Shown here piece by piece: positions 33,032 through 44,979 of a DNA stretch of 64,000 nucleotides. Every line of letters starts with the position of its first letter. The stretch's first letter is position 1. The notes beneath the pieces are model-generated. The model was not told where the DNA came from and did no database searches. It saw only the letters and a program-made list of their open reading frames with translations. Both the position numbers and the translations under genes were made by a program. Source of the DNA: Accumulibacter sp. (GTDB taxonomy: Bacteria > Pseudomonadota > Gammaproteobacteria > Burkholderiales > Rhodocyclaceae); assembly GCF_036625195.1 (NCBI RefSeq), contig NZ_JAZKUG010000001.1:2728001-2792000 (forward strand). The letters are read 5' to 3'.

Positions 33032-34873
33032 CTAAGCCTCGCGTGCCGCACGCCGGCGCTCGTTGTCGGTGAGCAGGCGCTTGCGGATGCGGATGCTCTT
33101 CGGCGTGATCTCGACCAGTTCGTCGTCGGCGATGAATTCGACCGCCGATTCGAGTGTCAGGGCCACTGCCGGTACCAGCCGCACAGCCTCGTCCGATCCC
33201 GAGGCGCGGATGTTGGTCAGTTGCTTGCCCTTGATCGGATTGACCACGAGATCGTTCTCCCGGCTGTGGATGCCGATGACCATTCCTTCGTACAGCTTGT
33301 CGCCGGGGACGGAGAACATGCGGCCGCGGTCCTGCAGCTTCCACAGGGCGTAGGCGACCGCTTCGCCCTTCTCGGCCGAGATCAGGACGCCATTGCGGCG
33401 CCCCGGGATGTCCCCCTTGACTGCTGCGTACTCGTCGAAGACATGGCTGATGAGTCCGGTGCCACGGGTGATGTTCATGAATTCGCCCTGGAATCCGATC
33501 AGGCCGCGGGCGGGAATCCGGTATTCGAGGCGGACGCGGCCACGGCCGTCGGCGGACATGTCCTGCAGGTCGCCACGACGGTAGCCGAGCGCCTCCATCA
33601 CGGCACCCTGATGCGACTCCTCGACGTCGAGCGTGAGCATTTCGTAGGGTTCGCAGACTTCGCCGTCGATCTCCTTGAGAATCACCCGCGGGCGCCCGAC
33701 GGCAAGCTCATAGCCTTCGCGGCGCATGGTTTCGAGGAGGATCGTCAGGTGCAGTTCACCGCGTCCGGAAACGAGGAAGCTGTCCGTGTCGGAGGTCTCC
33801 TCGACGCGCAGCGCCATGTTCGTCAGCAGTTCCTTGCGCAGCCTTTCACCGATCTGCCGGCTGGTGACGAAGCGCCCTTCGCTGCCGGCAAGCGGCGAGT
33901 TGTTGACCATGAACGTCATGTTCAGCGTCGGTTCGTCGATCTTCAGCATCGGCAGCGCCTCTGGTTTCTCGCTGTCGGTGATCGTGCAGCCGATCGACAG
34001 ATCCTCGATGCCCGTGACGAGAACGATGTCACCCGCCACCGCTTCGTCCATCGCGACCCGTTCCATGCCGCGAAAACCGAAAACCTGATTCACCTTGGCG
34101 CCCTTTGGCGCGCCATGTTCGAAGCGGCCTGCCGCGTCCGCCTGGCCGTACATCACCGTCACCTGTTGCGCCGGTCTCAGCCGACCCCGCTGCAGGCGAC
34201 CGATTCCGATGCGGCCGACGTAGCTCGAGTAGTCAAGCGCCGAGATCTGCAATTGCAGCGGGCCGTCGATCCCGGCGGCCTGCGGTGGCGGCACGTGCTG
34301 CAGGATGGCGTCGAACAGCGGCCGCATGTCGGGCGATGGCTTCGCCAGGTCGGGCGTCGCGTGCCCGTTGATCGCCGAAGCGTAGATCACCGGAAAATCG
34401 AGTTGCTCGTCGTTGGCGCCCAACTTGTCGAAGAGGTCGAAGGTATGGTCGACGACCCAGTCGGGGCGGGCACCATCGCGGTCGATCTTGTTGACGACGA
34501 CGATCGGCTTCAGCCCGAGGGCGAGCGCCTTCTTGGTGACGAAGCGCGTCTGCGGCATCGGCCCCTCGACGGCGTCGACCAGCAGCAGGACGCCATCGAC
34601 CATCGACAGGACGCGCTCGACCTCTCCGCCGAAGTCGGCGTGGCCAGGGGTGTCCACGATGTTGATGTGGATTCCGGCGTAGTCCACGGCCAGGTTCTTG
34701 GCCAGGATGGTGATCCCGCGCTCCTTCTCGAGCTCGTTCGAGTCCATCATGCGCTCGGTGATGTGCTGGTGCGCGGCAAAGCTGCCGGCCTGTACGAGGA
34801 GCTTGTCCACCAGGGTGGTCTTGCCATGGTCGACATGGGCGATGATGGCGATGTTGCGAACGGCACGGGACAT
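33032..34873 (-). CDS. typA: Ribosome-associated GTPase TypA/BipA
   Basis: A 613-residue translational GTPase. It starts with the G1 loop AHVDHGKTT, followed by switch elements ERGITI and DTPGHADFG, the NKID motif and a SAIN-type G5. The elongation-factor-like domains and the C-terminal BipA domain (SHQGAVMEALG, GTGLISHVFDEYA) are complete. Length is the family's usual one. It binds the ribosome and supports growth under stress such as low temperature. The gene stands alone between the HpaB-like and globin genes. Confidence 0.96.
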   Translation of the reverse strand: MSRAVRNIAIIAHVDHGKTTLVDKLLVQAGSFAAHQHITERMMDSNELEKERGITILAKNLAVDYAGIHINIVDTPGHADFGGEVERVLSMVDGVLLLVDAVEGPMPQTRFVTKKALALGLKPIVVVNKIDRDGARPDWVVDHTFDLFDKLGANDEQLDFPVIYASAINGHATPDLAKPSPDMRPLFDAILQHVPPPQAAGIDGPLQLQISALDYSSYVGRIGIGRLQRGRLRPAQQVTVMYGQADAAGRFEHGAPKGAKVNQVFGFRGMERVAMDEAVAGDIVLVTGIEDLSIGCTITDSEKPEALPMLKIDEPTLNMTFMVNNSPLAGSEGRFVTSRQIGERLRKELLTNMALRVEETSDTDSFLVSGRGELHLTILLETMRREGYELAVGRPRVILKEIDGEVCEPYEMLTLDVEESHQGAVMEALGYRRGDLQDMSADGRGRVRLEYRIPARGLIGFQGEFMNITRGTGLISHVFDEYAAVKGDIPGRRNGVLISAEKGEAVAYALWKLQDRGRMFSVPGDKLYEGMVIGIHSRENDLVVNPIKGKQLTNIRASGSDEAVRLVPAVALTLESAVEFIADDELVEITPKSIRIRKRLLTDNERRRAAREA

Positions 34874-34956
34874 GTCGGCTGAGGCCTCTGGACAAGGGCC
34901 GACATTCTAGCACGGCCGCCCCGACCCGCTGCTGCGGATGGCGGCGGCGGTACCGG

Positions 34957-35355
34957 CTACCGTTGAACGGGGCCCGGCTGGTTGCGCATGAAGTCAGCCG
35001 TATTGAAGAATGCCGCCAGCAGCTTTTCCCGCAGGCTCTCCTCGATGCCGGTCGACTCCATGGCCAGCAGCATGCAGGCCACCCATTGGTCGCGCTCTTC
35101 CTCGCCGATGGCAAAGGGCATGTGTCGGCGGCGCAGCATCGGGTGGCCGATCTGCTGCACATAGAGGTCGGGCCCGCCCAGCCAGCCGGAGAGAAACATG
35201 AAGAGCTTGTCGCGGGATGACTGCAGGTCGTCCGGATGCAGTGCACGAATCGTGGCGAACTGTGGTACCTGCGCCATCAGCTCGTAAAAGCGGTCGCAAA
35301 GCCTGGCGACGGTCGTCTCGCCGCCAAGCAGGAGGTAGAGGGTCTGTTCCTGCAT
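34957..35355 (-). CDS. Group II truncated haemoglobin
   Basis: A 132-residue globin of the 2-on-2 group II type. It has the B10 Tyr region (CDRFYELM), the LFMFLSGWLGGP segment with the group's characteristic Trp, the proximal His in RRRHMPFAI, and the Trp of RDQWVACM in helix G. It probably binds oxygen or nitric oxide. The start at 35355 (MQEQTLYLLL) fits the family N-terminus. It is transcribed leftward, upstream of typA. Confidence 0.85.
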   Translation of the reverse strand: MQEQTLYLLLGGETTVARLCDRFYELMAQVPQFATIRALHPDDLQSSRDKLFMFLSGWLGGPDLYVQQIGHPMLRRRHMPFAIGEEERDQWVACMLLAMESTGIEESLREKLLAAFFNTADFMRNQPGPVQR

Positions 35356-35726
35356 GCCGCGTGATCCTGGTTTGCCGACGAAGCGTGATTGTACCCTTGG
35401 CAGCCGTCCCTTGCCGCAGCGCAGCATCGGAATTGACAGCCGCTGCGCAATCGCTAGAATCCAGCCCTCGCAGTGCGCGTCATGTGGTTGCTTGGCGCGC
35501 GCCAGCAGCCGTCCCGGTGGCCGTCGCGAGCGTGCTGTGGGCAGTGGCGATCGCGTGTGGGCATCCGGCAGCTCGCGGTTCGGGCCAGTGCAGGGCTTGG
35601 CAGGCGCATGCCGCTGGCAAGCTGCAGGGCCATGCCGGCGCCCGCGGAAGGAATTGCCAGAACGGCTTCGCTGGCGCAAACTGCAGCCTTCCCGCATCGG
35701 CAGGTGCGTTTTCTTGGGGGTGTCTG
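35356..35726. other. Intergenic region with a rightward leader
   Basis: About 370 bases separate the globin and the small gene at 35727. It holds the sigma-70-like promoter at 35433-35460 and then a leader of about 265 bases. A frame at 35473-35727 in this leader overlaps the next start, but its Arg/Ala/Cys-rich composition does not look like a real protein. Confidence 0.4.
35433..35460 (+). promoter_or_regulatory. Sigma-70 promoter
   Basis: TTGACA (35433-35438) and TAGAAT (35455-35460) are separated by 16 bases. The -35 hexamer is perfect and the -10 has one mismatch. It reads toward the gene at 35727 and would give a leader of about 260 bases. Confidence 0.6.
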
Positions 35727-36002
35727 ATGACCGAAACGATTGTTGCTTACCTGCGAGCCCATGCCGAGCAGCTCGACGTTGATATGGCGGAAGCGTTGCG
35801 CATTCCGCTTGCCGAACTGCGCGAGCAGATCGCCCAGCTTGCCGCTTCGGGAGACGTGATCTGCTGCCGGGTCACGCGCTTCATCGAGGGTCGCAAGATC
35901 GAAGGGATCAGTTGTCGCCTTTCCTGCGATCCGCCAACGCCCGCTCGCGGACGCAAGCCGGGTGTCAAGAAGGACGACGATGTCGACGCCGGCATCTTCT
36001 GA
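35727..36002 (+). CDS. Small winged-helix-like protein, possible regulator
   Basis: A 91-residue protein that begins with a helix-turn-helix-like stretch (TIVAYLRAHAEQLDVDMAEA, then LAELREQIAQLAASGDVICC) and ends in a charged tail (GRKPGVKKDDDVD). The pattern resembles small winged-helix proteins of proteobacteria, but no named family is certain. A GGGGG sequence is at the ribosome-site position. It converges with the CBS/DUF294 gene 23 bases downstream. Confidence 0.65.
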   Translation: MTETIVAYLRAHAEQLDVDMAEALRIPLAELREQIAQLAASGDVICCRVTRFIEGRKIEGISCRLSCDPPTPARGRKPGVKKDDDVDAGIF

Positions 36003-36025
36003 ATGAGCGGCATCGTGGCTGCCGG

Positions 36026-37474
36026 TCAGCGCAGCAGATGCAGGGCGAAGTGGCCCTTGATGAACGCCTGGAAGTTCTCGACCCCCTTGAGCGCCAGCTG
36101 CAGGCGACCGAGCTCCATCGTGTTGAGTCGTTCGAGCACGACGTAGTTGTCGGGCGGGCGTCCCTCACGCACGGCTTCCACCTGCGCGCGCAGGCGCATC
36201 AGGACCAGGAAGTCGAAGCTTTCGGAAATGGTGGCCGCCATCTTGCGGTTGACCACCTTGTCCCTGACCAGCATGTCGAGCCGCTGGTGCGTGCTGCCTT
36301 CCAGCTTGCCGGCCTGGATCGCCAGTGCCTTGACGCCTTCCGAGATGGCGAAGATGCCGGCCTTCTTGATCTCGAGCATGCCGGAATGCGCGCCCTCGCT
36401 CTCCGCCTTGATGCGGCCGAACCAGCCGATCGGCGGCGCGAAGCGCAGCGTGTTCTCGACCATTCGCATGAGGAACAGCTTGTCGCGCGGGACGTGCGTG
36501 TAGAGCTGATCCTTGAGTTCCTGCTCGAACGACGGGTCGCCGAAGATCGTCCTGATATCGACGAAGGTGCCGCAGCTCAGGACATGTTTCGGCGTTGGCG
36601 CCTGCAACCAGCGGGCGAGCTGATCGCGCCACTTGCCGAGGCTGCGCCGCCATTCCTTGTTGCTCGCCATGATGCCGCCGGGGCACGGCGGGATGCCGAT
36701 GGCGGTCAACGATTCGATGAGGTGCTGCGCGAAGTCCTCGATGCGGCTGACCTCATCGGCGCCGAGCTCGTCACCATAGACGATCGCATTGTCCTGGTCG
36801 GTCAGCAGCGTCTGCTCGCCGCGACCCTCGCTGCCGAGGACGACGAGGGCAAAGCGCGCCGGCAGGTCGGCGAAGCGGTCCTGGCGCAGCAGGGCGATCA
36901 GGCGCAGCAGGACCTGGTCGTTGAGATGAGCGATCATCCGCACCAGGTCGCGGACGCTGCGCGTCCCCGCACCGCCGTCGCTGATGTGCAGGACCAGTCC
37001 CTGGATGCGCTCGAAGACGCTGCGCAGTTCCTCGAGGCTGGTCGCGCGCTCGATGTCGAGGACGAGTTGGTGCGGCGTGTTCGCCTGCAGCCGGATGATG
37101 TCGCTGTCGGTGATGATGCCCGACAGCTTGCCCTTGCCATCGACCACCGCCAGACGGTGGATGCGCTGGCGCGACATGCGGTAGAGGGCCTCGTAGAGCA
37201 GATCACTTTCCCGGATCACCGACAGCGGGCTGTTCATGATCGCGCGCACGCTGAGCGTCGTCGGATCCAGGCCGGCGGCAACCACCTTGTTGCGCAGATC
37301 GCGGTCGGTCATGATGCCGTGCGGCAAGCGGTTCTCGAGGACGACGACGCTCGATATGTTTTTCTCGCGCATGACTGCGACGACATCGACGAGCCGGTCT
37401 TCGGGTGCGCAGGTGACGACCTGGCGTTGACAGAAGTCCTTCACCGGGCGAAAGAACTGGCCTTCCTCGGACAT
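36026..37474 (-). CDS. CBS-domain/DUF294 nucleotidyltransferase-like protein
   Basis: A 482-residue cytoplasmic protein. Residues about 10-135 hold a pair of CBS domains (ISSVVVLENRLPHGIMTDRD and RLAVVDGKGKLSGIITDSD), which usually bind adenine nucleotides. A DUF294 domain of the GlnD-type nucleotidyltransferase fold follows (VVLGSEGRGEQTLLTDQDNA), then a helical C-terminal substrate-binding-like domain (about 330-480). It probably signals in response to an adenylated ligand. The start at 37474 (MSEEGQFF) has an AGGAG site 12 bases upstream; an earlier codon at 37576 is less likely. Confidence 0.85.
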   Translation of the reverse strand: MSEEGQFFRPVKDFCQRQVVTCAPEDRLVDVVAVMREKNISSVVVLENRLPHGIMTDRDLRNKVVAAGLDPTTLSVRAIMNSPLSVIRESDLLYEALYRMSRQRIHRLAVVDGKGKLSGIITDSDIIRLQANTPHQLVLDIERATSLEELRSVFERIQGLVLHISDGGAGTRSVRDLVRMIAHLNDQVLLRLIALLRQDRFADLPARFALVVLGSEGRGEQTLLTDQDNAIVYGDELGADEVSRIEDFAQHLIESLTAIGIPPCPGGIMASNKEWRRSLGKWRDQLARWLQAPTPKHVLSCGTFVDIRTIFGDPSFEQELKDQLYTHVPRDKLFLMRMVENTLRFAPPIGWFGRIKAESEGAHSGMLEIKKAGIFAISEGVKALAIQAGKLEGSTHQRLDMLVRDKVVNRKMAATISESFDFLVLMRLRAQVEAVREGRPPDNYVVLERLNTMELGRLQLALKGVENFQAFIKGHFALHLLR

Positions 37475-37616
37475 CGCGGGCTGCTCCTGGTTGTTCGTTT
37501 GTTGTTTCCCCGCGGCGCCTGCCGTGCCGGTGGCGTGTCCCGGGTGCGGCCTGAGCCCGCAGCCGGATTCTAGCATTCGCCGGCCGGAGCCGGCTCTGCC
37601 GGCGAGGGGCGGACGC

Positions 37617-37973
37617 TCACTCCGGTGCCTGGCGCCCGTCGTCGGCGCGTGTTGCGGCGTCGGCCTCGTCGCTCCTCATCGTCTGTCGGTGCAGTGCCGC
37701 CTTCGCCAGCAGGTGGGCGGTGATCGGCGCGGTGATGAAGAGGAAGAGGAGGATCGCCAGTTCGTGCAGGCTGATCGCCACCGACCCGCCACTGGAGAAG
37801 AAGATCGCCGAGGCGAGCAGGATCGCGCCGACGCCGACGGTAGTCGCCTTGGTCGGTCCGTGCAGGCGGGTCAGGAAGTCGGGCAGGCGCGCCAGGCCGA
37901 CCGAGCCGAGAAGGACGAAAAGCGCACCGAGCACGATCAGCGCGGCGACGGTCGCTTCGCTGATCGGACTCAT
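37617..37973 (-). CDS. mrpG: Mrp cation/proton antiporter subunit G
   Basis: A 118-residue membrane protein with three hydrophobic segments. The family block LLGSVGLARLPDFLTRLHGPTKA is present in part as GLARLPDFLTRLHGP near residue 26, followed by LHELAILLFLFITAPITAHL. It is the last gene of the leftward Mrp operon and overlaps mrpF by 4 bases (ATGA). The start at 37973 is inside that overlap. The C-terminal 20 residues are hydrophilic and variable. Confidence 0.88.
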   Translation of the reverse strand: MSPISEATVAALIVLGALFVLLGSVGLARLPDFLTRLHGPTKATTVGVGAILLASAIFFSSGGSVAISLHELAILLFLFITAPITAHLLAKAALHRQTMRSDEADAATRADDGRQAPE

Positions 37974-38239
37974 TCGATGATGTCGCCGCGCAAGAGGAAC
38001 TTGCACAACGCGACGGTGCCGACGAAGCCGAGCAGCGCCAGCAACAGCGCGACCTCGAAGTAGGCGGTGCTGGCACTGCGGATGCCGAACAGGACCAGCA
38101 TTGCAATCGCGTTGATGCCGAGGGTGTCGAGCGCCAGGATGCGATCGCAGAGGTCGGGTCCGCGCAGCAGGCGGTAGAGGTTCAGCGCCAGGGCGACGGC
38201 GATGAACACGAAGGCGATTTCGAGGGCCGCGTTCAGCAT
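37970..38239 (-). CDS. mrpF: Mrp cation/proton antiporter subunit F
   Basis: An 89-residue membrane protein with three transmembrane helices, matching the small MrpF subunit: YRLLRGPDLCDRILALDTLG is the family's signature loop. It overlaps mrpE upstream by 7 bases and mrpG downstream by 4, so the operon is translated in a coupled way. MrpF is needed for assembly of the antiporter complex; no catalytic residue is assigned. Confidence 0.9.
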   Translation of the reverse strand: MLNAALEIAFVFIAVALALNLYRLLRGPDLCDRILALDTLGINAIAMLVLFGIRSASTAYFEVALLLALLGFVGTVALCKFLLRGDIIE

Positions 38240-38724
38240 GCGAAGATCTCCCGCAGTGGTTGCTCGTAGCGCTCCTTGATCTCGTCGATGAGCGCTCGCG
38301 GATCGGGGGCGTCGAGGGCGTGGACGAGCAGGATCCAGTCGTGCCGGTCGACGTCGATGGCCACCGTGCCCGGTGTCAGCGAGACGACGCTGGCGAGCAG
38401 CGTCGCGACGAAGGGATCACGCAGATCGAGGGGCACTTCGACGAAGGCTGGCGACAGCCGATGCAGCGGGCCGACGACCTGCCGTGCGACGCGCCAGTTG
38501 GCGGTGACGATGTCGAAGGCGAAAACGGCGAGAAAGCGCAAGGCCGACAGCGGACGGACGAGGCGTGGCGGTTGCGGCCAGAAGGGCGCCGTCAGTCGCG
38601 GTATGACGAGCGCCAGCAGGGCGCCGAGGGCGAGCAGCGCGAGCGACGCCGCGTTGGTGATCAGCGCCCAGACGACGAAGACGCTGAACGAGAGCAGCGG
38701 TCGCGGCAGCAGGCGGCGCCTCAT
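38233..38724 (-). CDS. mrpE: Mrp cation/proton antiporter subunit E
   Basis: A 163-residue membrane protein with two N-terminal membrane helices and a cytoplasmic domain. The family segments DIVTANWRVARQVV, SLTPGTVAIDVDRHDWILLVH and the final EPLREIFA-like tail (QPLREIFAC) are visible. The start at 38724 follows the mrpD stop with a 4-base overlap. It belongs to the leftward Mrp operon A/B-C-D-E-F-G. Confidence 0.88.
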   Translation of the reverse strand: MRRRLLPRPLLSFSVFVVWALITNAASLALLALGALLALVIPRLTAPFWPQPPRLVRPLSALRFLAVFAFDIVTANWRVARQVVGPLHRLSPAFVEVPLDLRDPFVATLLASVVSLTPGTVAIDVDRHDWILLVHALDAPDPRALIDEIKERYEQPLREIFAC

Positions 38725-40211
38725 CGCTGCGCCCCGAGGACGCCGGCGACGTACGCCCCCGGCGTGTGCAGCTGGCTGGCCGTGCGCTGCGCGTAGGCAC
38801 TCAGCGGGCCCGCAAAGATCGCCAGAAGCGGCGCCGCGGCGACCAGCAGCAGCGTCGCCAGCGCCCGCCGCCAGCCGACCGCCGGTGCCGGTGTGGCGGC
38901 AACGCGCAGCGCCTGCGGCTTCCAGAGCAGGATGCATCCCTGGCGCGCGAGTGCCGCCATGACCAGGAAGCCGGCGCCAAGAAGAACGATCCAGATGGCC
39001 GTTCCGGCCGGCGTCTGGCGCAGGGTCGTCAGCAGCATCAGCTTGCCGATGAAGCCGGCGAACGGCGGCAGGCCGGCCGCGCTGGCGGCGACGACGAGGA
39101 AAGCGAACCGGATCCAGCTGGCGACCGGCGGGCCGGCACGGAAGTAATCGCCACAGCCGGCGCGCTGGCGGGCGATGAGCCCGGCGACGAGGAAGAAGGC
39201 AGCGCCGGTCAGCGTCGATTGCAGCAGGTAGTAGATCGCGGCCGTGACGACCTGTTGGCTCGCATGGACCGGTGTCAGCAGCAGACTGCCCGCCGACAGC
39301 AGGACCAGCCAGGCTGCCAGCGCCCGCAGGCGGTCGGCGACGAGGGTACCGAGCGCGGCAAAGCCGACCGTTGCCAGCGCCAGCGGCGTCAGCCAGCCGG
39401 CGAGGAGATCGGGCATCGCCGGTGCCAGAGCCACCGCCTGCACGCGCAGGATGGCGACGATGCCGACCTTGGTCATGATTGCAAACAGCGCCGCGACCGG
39501 TGCTCCGGCAGCGCTGTAGGTCGGCTGCAGCCAGAATGAGAGCGGCAGCAAGCCGGCCTTCAGGGCGAAGACGGCGATCAGCAGCGCAAAGGCGACACGC
39601 GACAGCGCGGCGTCGTGTTGCGGCCCGAGCAGCCGGCTGGCCATGTCGGCGAGGTTGAGGGTGCCGAGTGTGCCGTAGAGCAGGCCGAGGGCAATCAGGA
39701 AAAGCGCGGAGCCGATCAGGTTGAGGACGACGTAGGCGATGCCGGCACGCGTCCGCGCCAGGCCGCCCCCGTGTGCCAGCAGCGTGTACGAGGCGAGCAG
39801 CATGACCTCGAAGAAGACGAAGAGGTTGAACAGGTCGCCGGTCAGGAAGGCACCGCAAAGGCCGACGAGCTGGAACTGGAAGAGGGGGTGGAAGTGCTGT
39901 CCGTGTTCGTCGAATCCGGCGCTCGCGTAGAGCAGGGTCGCCAGCGCGAGGACCGCGCAGAGCAGGCTCATCATCGCCGCCAGCCGGTCGACGACGAGGA
40001 CGATGCCGAAGGGAGCAGGCCAGTCGCCAAGCGCGTACACGCGCAACTGGCCGTCGTCGCTGAGCTGTGTCAGCCAGCCGCAGACCAGCAGCAGCAGGAC
40101 GGTGGCAGCGAATCCGACGGCGCGCTGCCAGGCCAGGCGGGGGCAGGCCATCTGCAGCAGGGCGGCGGCGAAGGGGATGAGGATCGGCAGGATCGGCAGG
40201 TGGGCGTGCAT
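38721..40211 (-). CDS. mrpD: Mrp cation/proton antiporter subunit D
   Basis: A 496-residue protein with about 14 membrane helices, related to the antiporter-like subunits of complex I (NuoM/NuoN). The conserved Glu-bearing helix is in NLFVFFEVMLLASYTLL, and Lys-bearing helices include ALKAGLLPLSFWLQPTYSAA and IMTKVGIVAILR. These residues carry protons in the family. The start at 40211 (MHAHLPILPILIPF) overlaps the mrpC stop by 1 base. It works with MrpA in sodium/proton exchange. Confidence 0.92.
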   Translation of the reverse strand: MHAHLPILPILIPFAAALLQMACPRLAWQRAVGFAATVLLLLVCGWLTQLSDDGQLRVYALGDWPAPFGIVLVVDRLAAMMSLLCAVLALATLLYASAGFDEHGQHFHPLFQFQLVGLCGAFLTGDLFNLFVFFEVMLLASYTLLAHGGGLARTRAGIAYVVLNLIGSALFLIALGLLYGTLGTLNLADMASRLLGPQHDAALSRVAFALLIAVFALKAGLLPLSFWLQPTYSAAGAPVAALFAIMTKVGIVAILRVQAVALAPAMPDLLAGWLTPLALATVGFAALGTLVADRLRALAAWLVLLSAGSLLLTPVHASQQVVTAAIYYLLQSTLTGAAFFLVAGLIARQRAGCGDYFRAGPPVASWIRFAFLVVAASAAGLPPFAGFIGKLMLLTTLRQTPAGTAIWIVLLGAGFLVMAALARQGCILLWKPQALRVAATPAPAVGWRRALATLLLVAAAPLLAIFAGPLSAYAQRTASQLHTPGAYVAGVLGAQR

Positions 40212-40536
40212 CACGAATCCTTGCCGGGGTCCACGCGGTCGTCGCCGGCTTCCGCCAGCGCGCGCAGCGCGAGCATCGCCAGGTAGCCGGTCATGCCGAA
40301 GCCGATGACGATCGCCGTCAGCACCAGTGCCTGGGGCAGCGGGTCGGTATAGCTGGCGCCGGCACGGATCAGCGGTGGCGCATCCAGGTGCAGGCGGCCG
40401 CTGGCGAAGAGGAAGAGGTTGACGGCATAGGAGAGCAGGGTGAGGCCGAGCAGCACCGGGAAGGTCCGGGCGCGCAGGATGAGAAAGACGCCGCAGGCGG
40501 TCAGGACGCCGATCGCGCTTGCCAGCAGTGCTTCCA

Positions 40537-40537
<1 letters not shown>
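40211..40537 (-). CDS. mrpC: Mrp cation/proton antiporter subunit C
   Basis: A 108-residue membrane protein, homologous to NuoK of complex I. It has three hydrophobic helices and the family motif DPLPQALVLTAIVIGFGMTG in the second half. The N-terminal MEALLASAIGVLTACGVFLI has a Glu at the usual place. It overlaps both mrpA/B and mrpD by 1 base. Confidence 0.92.
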
Positions 40538-43353
<2,816 letters not shown>

Positions 43354-43476
43354 TGGCGAAGCGCCAGTCCGTGTTGTCGGAGACGCGATTATAGGCGGCA
43401 TCGCGCTGCGCGTTGCCGTGGCGGACAGGCGGCCGTCGCTGCCGCCAGTTGCCGCTGCCGGCGCAAGCTGCCCGTG

Positions 43477-43494
43477 CCGTCATTGTCCCGTAAC
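43477..43494 (+). promoter_or_regulatory. Candidate Pho box upstream of phoU
   Basis: CCGTCAT-TGTC-CCGTAAC resembles two half-sites of the PhoB box (CTGTCAT, 4-base spacer, CTGTCAT), with one mismatch in the first half-site and three in the second. It lies 65 bases before phoU. A weak -10-like sequence (TCTAAG) follows at 43503. Autoregulation by PhoB would fit the operon, but the match is only moderate. Confidence 0.4.
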
Positions 43495-43558
43495 ATTGGC
43501 GTTCTAAGCTGCCTGTGTCGATGCTTCTGTCCGCAACCCGAAACGAGCCCGTGTCCCT

Positions 43559-44257
43559 ATGAGCGATCACCTGAGCAAACAATTCGATCTCGAACTGGAG
43601 AACATCCGTACCCGCATCCTGCAGATGGGCGGCCTGGTCGAAAGACAGGTGCTGGCGGCGGTCGATGCCTTCAGCAGCGGCAACCTCGACGAAATGCAGC
43701 AGGTCATCGGCAGCGATCGCGAGGTCGACGTGCTCGAGGTCGGGATCGACGAGGACTGCACGCTGCTGATCGCGCGGCGGCAGCCGACGGCGCGTGATCT
43801 GCGGCTGGTGATGGCGATTTCGCGCATCGTCACCGATCTCGAGCGGGTGGGCGACAAGGCGTCGAAGATCGCACGCATGTCGCAGAAGCTGCATCAGGCG
43901 GGTTCGCAGCGGATTCCGCGGCTGTCCGATGTACACCATTGCGGGCGCCTGGCGAGCGACATGCTGCAGCGGTCGCTCGATTCGCTGGCGCGCATGGACA
44001 TCGATGCAGCACGGCAGGTGATCGGCGCCGACAAGGCGATCGATGCCGCTTTCAACGCCATCCTGCGGCAGTTGATCACCTACATGATGGAGGATCCGCG
44101 AACGATCAGCGAGGCGCTCGACATCATCTGGATCGCCAAGGCGATCGAGCGCGTCGGCGACCACGCGACGAACATCGCCGAGAACGTGATCTACATCGTC
44201 AGCGGCATCGACATTCGGCACAGCTCGGTCGCCGCCAGCAAGACGGACGAAGCATGA
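43559..44257 (+). CDS. phoU: Phosphate signalling protein PhoU
   Basis: A 232-residue cytoplasmic protein made of two three-helix bundles. Both metal-binding PhoU repeats are visible: VTDLERVGDKASKIARMSQK in the first and AKAIERVGDHATNIAENVIY in the second. It restrains PhoR when phosphate is plentiful and works with the Pst transporter, whose genes are not in the window. It overlaps phoB by 4 bases (ATGA) and heads the phoU-phoB-phoR operon. Confidence 0.95.
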   Translation: MSDHLSKQFDLELENIRTRILQMGGLVERQVLAAVDAFSSGNLDEMQQVIGSDREVDVLEVGIDEDCTLLIARRQPTARDLRLVMAISRIVTDLERVGDKASKIARMSQKLHQAGSQRIPRLSDVHHCGRLASDMLQRSLDSLARMDIDAARQVIGADKAIDAAFNAILRQLITYMMEDPRTISEALDIIWIAKAIERVGDHATNIAENVIYIVSGIDIRHSSVAASKTDEA

Positions 44258-44979
44258 CGCGCAGCGATGCCGGCCGGGCGCAGGTACTCGTCGTCGAGGA
44301 CGACAAGGGAATCCAGGAGCTGCTGCGCTTCACGCTCGTCTGCGGTGGCTACCAGCCGCTGTGCGTGGAAACTGCCGAACAGGCGGAGACCGCGCTCGGC
44401 GGGACGCTGCCGGACCTGGCGCTGATCGACTGGATGCTGCCCGGCAAGTCGGGCCTGGCGCTGACACGCAAACTGCGTGGCGAGCGACGGACGCGGCGGC
44501 TGCCGATCATCATCCTGACTGCGCGCGGCGAGGAGGCCGACCGCGTCGCCGGACTCGAAGGCGGCGCCGACGACTACATCGTCAAGCCGTTCAGCCCGAA
44601 GGAACTGATGGCGCGTGTCCAGTCCGTCCTGCGCCGCTGCGCACCCGAGTTCGCCGCCGGCACGCTGACCGTCGGACCGCTGGCGCTCGATACCGTGGCG
44701 CACGAGGTGCGCGTTGCCGGCCAGCGCCTCAACCTGACGCCGACCGAGTTCCGCCTGCTGCGCTTCCTGATGGCCAATCCCGGGCGCGTCTACTCGCGCC
44801 AGCAGTTGCTCGACAACGTCTGGGGTGACCACGTGTATATCGAGGACCGCACGGTGGACATCCATGTCCGTCGCCTGCGCGTCGCGCTCGGCCCGGCAGC
44901 CGAGCATGTCGTCGAGACGGTGCGCGGCGCCGGCTACAAGCTCTGCGCCCAGCCAGGAACGCCGCCGAGCGAGGCATGA
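44254..44979 (+). CDS. phoB: Phosphate regulon response regulator PhoB
   Basis: A 241-residue OmpR-family regulator. The receiver domain has VLVVEDDKGIQELL at the start, the phospho-acceptor Asp in ALIDWMLPGKSG and the Lys in DDYIVKPFSPKEL. The C-terminal winged helix contains LTPTEFRLLRFLMANPGRVY and EDRTVDIHVRRLRVAL. It would activate phosphate-starvation genes. The start at 44254 overlaps the phoU stop; the end overlaps phoR by 4 bases. Confidence 0.95.
   Translation: MTRSDAGRAQVLVVEDDKGIQELLRFTLVCGGYQPLCVETAEQAETALGGTLPDLALIDWMLPGKSGLALTRKLRGERRTRRLPIIILTARGEEADRVAGLEGGADDYIVKPFSPKELMARVQSVLRRCAPEFAAGTLTVGPLALDTVAHEVRVAGQRLNLTPTEFRLLRFLMANPGRVYSRQQLLDNVWGDHVYIEDRTVDIHVRRLRVALGPAAEHVVETVRGAGYKLCAQPGTPPSEA

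Noticed and set aside
35473..35727. 84-codon frame in the leader of the small regulator-like gene, ending in a TGATG overlap
   Set aside because: Arg-, Ala- and Cys-rich with no motif; the start overlap can arise by chance.
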